From Verrucomicrobiota bacterium (GTDB lineage: Bacteria; Verrucomicrobiota; Verrucomicrobiia; Opitutales; Opitutaceae), in contig JAUPWC010000499.1 in the NCBI GenBank assembly GCA_030916665.1, positions 1 to 6,751 of the forward strand: a stretch of 6,751 nucleotides of DNA, read 5' to 3'. Position numbers and translations under genes: made by a program. Numbering within the stretch: the stretch's first letter is position 1; each line of letters starts with the position of its first letter. Of the stretch, positions 6,179 through 6,751 are shown piece by piece. The notes beneath the pieces were generated by a model. That model was not told the origin of the DNA. It saw only the letters and a program-made list of their open reading frames with translations, and ran no database searches.

Positions 6179-6751
6179 TGGACCGCGTCACCGCCACCTA
6201 CCTGATCGAGACTCCGCTGCCCGTCGCGCAGGCCGCCGCCACGCTGGCCGGCGAGCAATCGTCGGGCACCTTCGTCGCCGTGCCCGGCGAGACCGCCGAG
6301 CTGAAGGCGCGCTTCGCCGCCCGCGTCGAAAAAATCACCGAGATCGGCTCCGTCGCCGCGCCCTCGCTCCCCACCGGCCGGGCCGCCGCCGCAACCTATC
6401 GCCGCGCCGAGGTCGTCGTGTCGTGGTCCGTCGATAATTTTGGCCCCAATCTCCCCGCCCTCGTCTCCACCTTGCAGGGCAACCTCTACGAACTCGCGCA
6501 GTTCTCCGGCCTCAAGCTCGTGGACTTTCACGTGCCGGTTTCATTCGCCGCCGCCTTCCGCGGCGCGGCCTTCGGCATCGCGGGCTGCCGCCGCCTCTCC
6601 GGCGTCACCGGCCGGCCGCTCATCGGCACCATCATCCAGCCGAGCATCGGCCTCACGCCCGCGCAGACCGCCGCGATGGTGAAAGAGTTGGTCGAGGCCG
6701 GCATCGACTTCCTCAAGGACGACGAGCTCATGGCCAACCCGCCGCATTCGC
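6178..6751 (+). CDS. RuBisCO-like protein, form IV type (partial, N-terminal 191 residues)
   Basis: N-terminal part of a protein of the RuBisCO large-subunit superfamily, cut by the right edge; full members have about 370-430 residues. Seen: an N-terminal alpha/beta domain starting VTATYLIETPLPVAQAAATLAGEQSSGTF (4-32) and ending at GNLYELAQFSGLKLVDFHVP (101-120), then the barrel start RPLIGTIIQPSIGL (146-159) and ELVEAGIDFLKDDELMANPPHS (170-191). K180, D182 and E183 match the carbamylated lysine and Mg ligands of true RuBisCO (K201, D203, E204). However, the catalytic lysine of the GTIIKPKLGL motif (K175) is glutamine here, Q154, so CO2 fixation is very unlikely. Known RuBisCO-like enzymes are enolases of methionine salvage, or decarboxylases/hydrolases of phosphorylated 3-keto sugar acids such as 3-oxo-isoapionate-4-phosphate. 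The coupled lactonase favours the sugar-acid role. A DUF1537 kinase gene downstream would be the expected partner. Confidence 0.93.
   Translation, partial: MDRVTATYLIETPLPVAQAAATLAGEQSSGTFVAVPGETAELKARFAARVEKITEIGSVAAPSLPTGRAAAATYRRAEVVVSWSVDNFGPNLPALVSTLQGNLYELAQFSGLKLVDFHVPVSFAAAFRGAAFGIAGCRRLSGVTGRPLIGTIIQPSIGLTPAQTAAMVKELVEAGIDFLKDDELMANPPHS

Overview
The window looks like a high-GC bacterial chromosome segment. It has densely packed plus-strand genes, strong G/C preference at third codon positions and no phage or transposase genes. A RhaT-type sugar symporter, a COG3618 lactonase-like amidohydrolase, a RuBisCO-like protein and a Gfo/Idh/MocA oxidoreductase occur together, and the intergenic repeats are distinctive. 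This combination best suits an Opitutaceae-like verrucomicrobial sugar degrader. The lineage is an inference from gene style, because no rRNA or marker gene is present.

Layout: positions 1-386 hold a MaoC-type hot-dog dehydratase on the minus strand, cut by the left edge. A 56-bp divergent gap separates it from the plus-strand genes. Those are a Gfo/Idh/MocA oxidoreductase (443-1510) overlapping by 4 bp a family 1 solute-binding-like protein without a signal peptide (1507-2670), a class III CoA-transferase (2871-4013), an L-rhamnose-proton symporter family protein (4137-5189), a COG3618 amidohydrolase/lactonase (5345-6178) and, overlapping it by one base, the N-terminal 191 residues of a RuBisCO-like protein (6178 to the right edge).

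Each of the three longer gaps contains a different palindromic repeat: a 30-bp-arm REP-like hairpin (2721-2796), a TTCTC/GAGAACGA stem-loop followed by a T-tract (4022-4135), and two identical 21-bp palindromes 121 bp apart (5197-5217 and 5318-5338).

Taken together the genes suggest import of a sugar or sugar acid by the symporter, oxidation by the Gfo/Idh/MocA enzyme, lactone opening by the amidohydrolase and a later carbon-skeleton step on a phosphorylated keto-sugar acid by the RuBisCO-like protein. The CoA-transferase and MaoC dehydratase imply that an acid is also activated and dehydrated as a CoA thioester. They may form a second module that merely adjoins the first. The substrate cannot be named from sequence alone. 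The most notable points are the Lys-to-Gln change at the RuBisCO catalytic-lysine position, the leaderless binding protein without an ABC transporter, and the paired palindromes just ahead of the lactonase/RuBisCO-like operon.
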